Position numbers and translations under genes: made by a program
DNA from: Ramicandelaber brevisporus
Taxonomy: Eukaryota > Kickxellomycota > Ramicandelaberales > Ramicandelaberaceae
Direction of reading: 5' to 3'
NCBI GenBank assembly: GCA_025201865.1
Contig: MU602983.1
Location: 12,141 to 28,036, forward strand
Length of the DNA stretch: 15,896 nt
Shown here: piece after piece, positions 15,009-15,896 of the stretch
Layout: the number at the start of each line of letters is the position of its first letter
Position numbering within the stretch: the stretch's first letter is position 1
Notes under the pieces: generated by a model
Seen by the model: the letters and a program-made list of their open reading frames with translations, nothing else
Databases searched by the model: none
What the model was told of the DNA's origin: nothing

Positions 15009-15055
15009 GTGAGCAAGTGAGTGAGCAAGTGAGTGAGTGAGTGAGTGAGTGAGTG
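15009..15055 (+). repeat. GTGA/GCAA tetranucleotide microsatellite
   Basis: A 47-nt run of GTGA units interrupted by GCAA variants, about 300-340 bp upstream of the ABCC start. Slippage-prone; possible influence on ABCC transcript leader or promoter spacing is inference only. Confidence 0.85.
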
Positions 15056-15741
15056 GGAGTGAAAAAGAACAACCTCACCGGTGAGCGAGTGGGTTGAGTG
15101 GGTTGACTGCGTGAACGCTGCTCGTTGCTTTCTCGTAGAATGCTCAGTGCTGATGGCAGTCGATGGGGCAGCACCCAGTAAAATGCTGCTGAAACTGGAC
15201 TGCGCGAGTGAGAGTGGGCGTCAGAAAGTTGTGGAGGCTCGCAACGCAGAATGGAAGAGTAGAAGAAAGGTTGGCGTGTGTGTATTTGTTTGCAAGCGGT
15301 TGTTTGAGGCGAAGTTCCGATTGCAGCAGAAGCGGTGTGTCAGGTGTTGCCCGATATTTATGACATCGAGCGGAGATGACTGCATGAACTGCGCAGGATG
15401 TGGGGAAGCTGGAGCTGCGATGCAAATAGACTCGGCAGCACACTGTGCTGGTTTATAATTGGCCCGATCTCTCTAATTCAATGCGAGAGCAGAGCGAGTC
15501 ACGGTATGATGTGGAGCGAGTGGAGCTAGTCGATCCAAGCATTGGCAAGCATGTGCGCCGCAGTTGGGCGATGACGTGGACTGTGTCATCATCGCGGCAT
15601 CGTGGTTGTTGGCGGATCCAAGTGCGTTTAAAGATGAAAGAATGAGTGAAAGAGTGAATGAATGAAAGCATGTGTGTGATTTAGAGATGATACAACAGAG
15701 GCGGGCCATGGATCCGCAGGCGGCCGAGCAGCGCTGCCGCT

Positions 15742-15896
15742 TCATTTCTTGCCCTTTGGCTTGTTGGCCTGCTTCTGGCTGTCGCTGCCGCTCTTGGACT
15801 GCGTCTTTGCGTCTGCGCCTGCTTTTGCGCCGGCGCCGGAAGCGCTCTTGGTGTCGGTCTTGGCCTGCTTGCTGCTGTCCTTGCCCATGGGTGGTT
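15742..15896 (-). CDS. Lys/Ser/Ala-rich protein tail or short basic protein, cut by the right window edge
   Basis: The minus frame is open from the window edge to a TGA at 15742-15744. From an in-frame ATG at 15886-15888 it reads 48 residues beginning MGKDSSKQAK and ending NKPKGKK, almost entirely Lys, Ser, Ala, Gly, Gln, Thr and Asp with no hydrophobic core. Codons favour G/C at the third position, as in the ABCC gene. Because the frame stays open to the window edge, this may be the basic, disordered C-terminal tail of a larger protein rather than a complete small one. The ATG has a mediocre context (C at -3). No family is recognised; basic tails of this kind occur in nucleic-acid-binding and ribosome-associated proteins, but that is only analogy. 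Confidence 0.55.
   Translation of the reverse strand, partial: PPMGKDSSKQAKTDTKSASGAGAKAGADAKTQSKSGSDSQKQANKPKGKK

Larger units (their letters stand above)
14714..15741. promoter_or_regulatory. Upstream region of the ABCC gene, microsatellite-rich, no convincing gene
   Basis: These 1028 bp lie upstream of the ABCC start and downstream of the Lys/Ser/Ala-rich reading frame at the right edge, which points the same way. They contain a GAGAC repeat (14971-14990), a GTGA/GCAA repeat (about 15009-15055), the palindrome CACCGGTG (15076-15083) and a degenerate GAATGA/GAGTGAA stretch (about 15638-15667). On the ABCC strand the GTGA repeat becomes a TCAC-rich tract roughly 300-340 nt upstream of the start codon. 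Several short frames exist; none resembles a protein I recognise. The ABCC promoter should lie in the part nearest 14714, and the 3' untranslated region of the right-edge frame in the part nearest 15741. Confidence 0.45.

Noticed and set aside
15009-15055. Repeat array considered as CRISPR-like or telomere-like
   Set aside because: It is a plain tetranucleotide microsatellite without spacers, and the unit is not a known telomere repeat.

Overview
The window looks like nuclear DNA of an intron-poor, early-diverging fungus. Four long reading frames (gamma-tubulin complex component 2, a cytochrome P450, PWP1 and an ABCC transporter) run uninterrupted, and their products are rich in Asp, Gln, Asn, Ser and Ala homopolymer runs. 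Fungal-type family members and gene spacing of about 40 to 700 bp fit this. A Kickxellomycotina/Zoopagomycota-like genome is my guess from style alone; nothing in the sequence proves the lineage.

Layout. 1-1472 has no well-supported protein gene. It may hold the last codons of a plus-strand gene (3-59), then an inserted retroposon (about 119-935), then AT-rich spacer. The retroposon is the main discovery: it ends in a poly(A) tail (read on the minus strand) and is bracketed by a perfect 20-bp target-site duplication. 1473-5081 (minus) encodes GCP2/Spc97. It diverges from a small predicted secreted protein of unknown function (5413-5931, plus). That gene meets, tail to tail, a membrane-anchored cytochrome P450 (5974-7617, minus). 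The P450 diverges across a 663-bp microsatellite-rich spacer from PWP1 (8281-10341, plus), a WD40 ribosome-biogenesis factor. PWP1 converges on a short-form ABCC/MRP-type ABC transporter (10460-14713, minus). About 1 kb of repeat-rich promoter DNA follows, then the start or tail of a Lys/Ser/Ala-rich protein on the minus strand (15742 to the window end).

The genes alternate as divergent and convergent pairs, so promoters and 3' ends are shared. The three bounded convergent or divergent spacers hold candidate palindromes, microsatellites and overlapping polyadenylation signals. No operon-like or pathway logic ties the genes together: microtubule nucleation (GCP2) and ribosome biogenesis (PWP1) are housekeeping roles, while the P450 and ABCC proteins may act in detoxification or metabolite handling. 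No rRNA, tRNA or CRISPR array was recognised.
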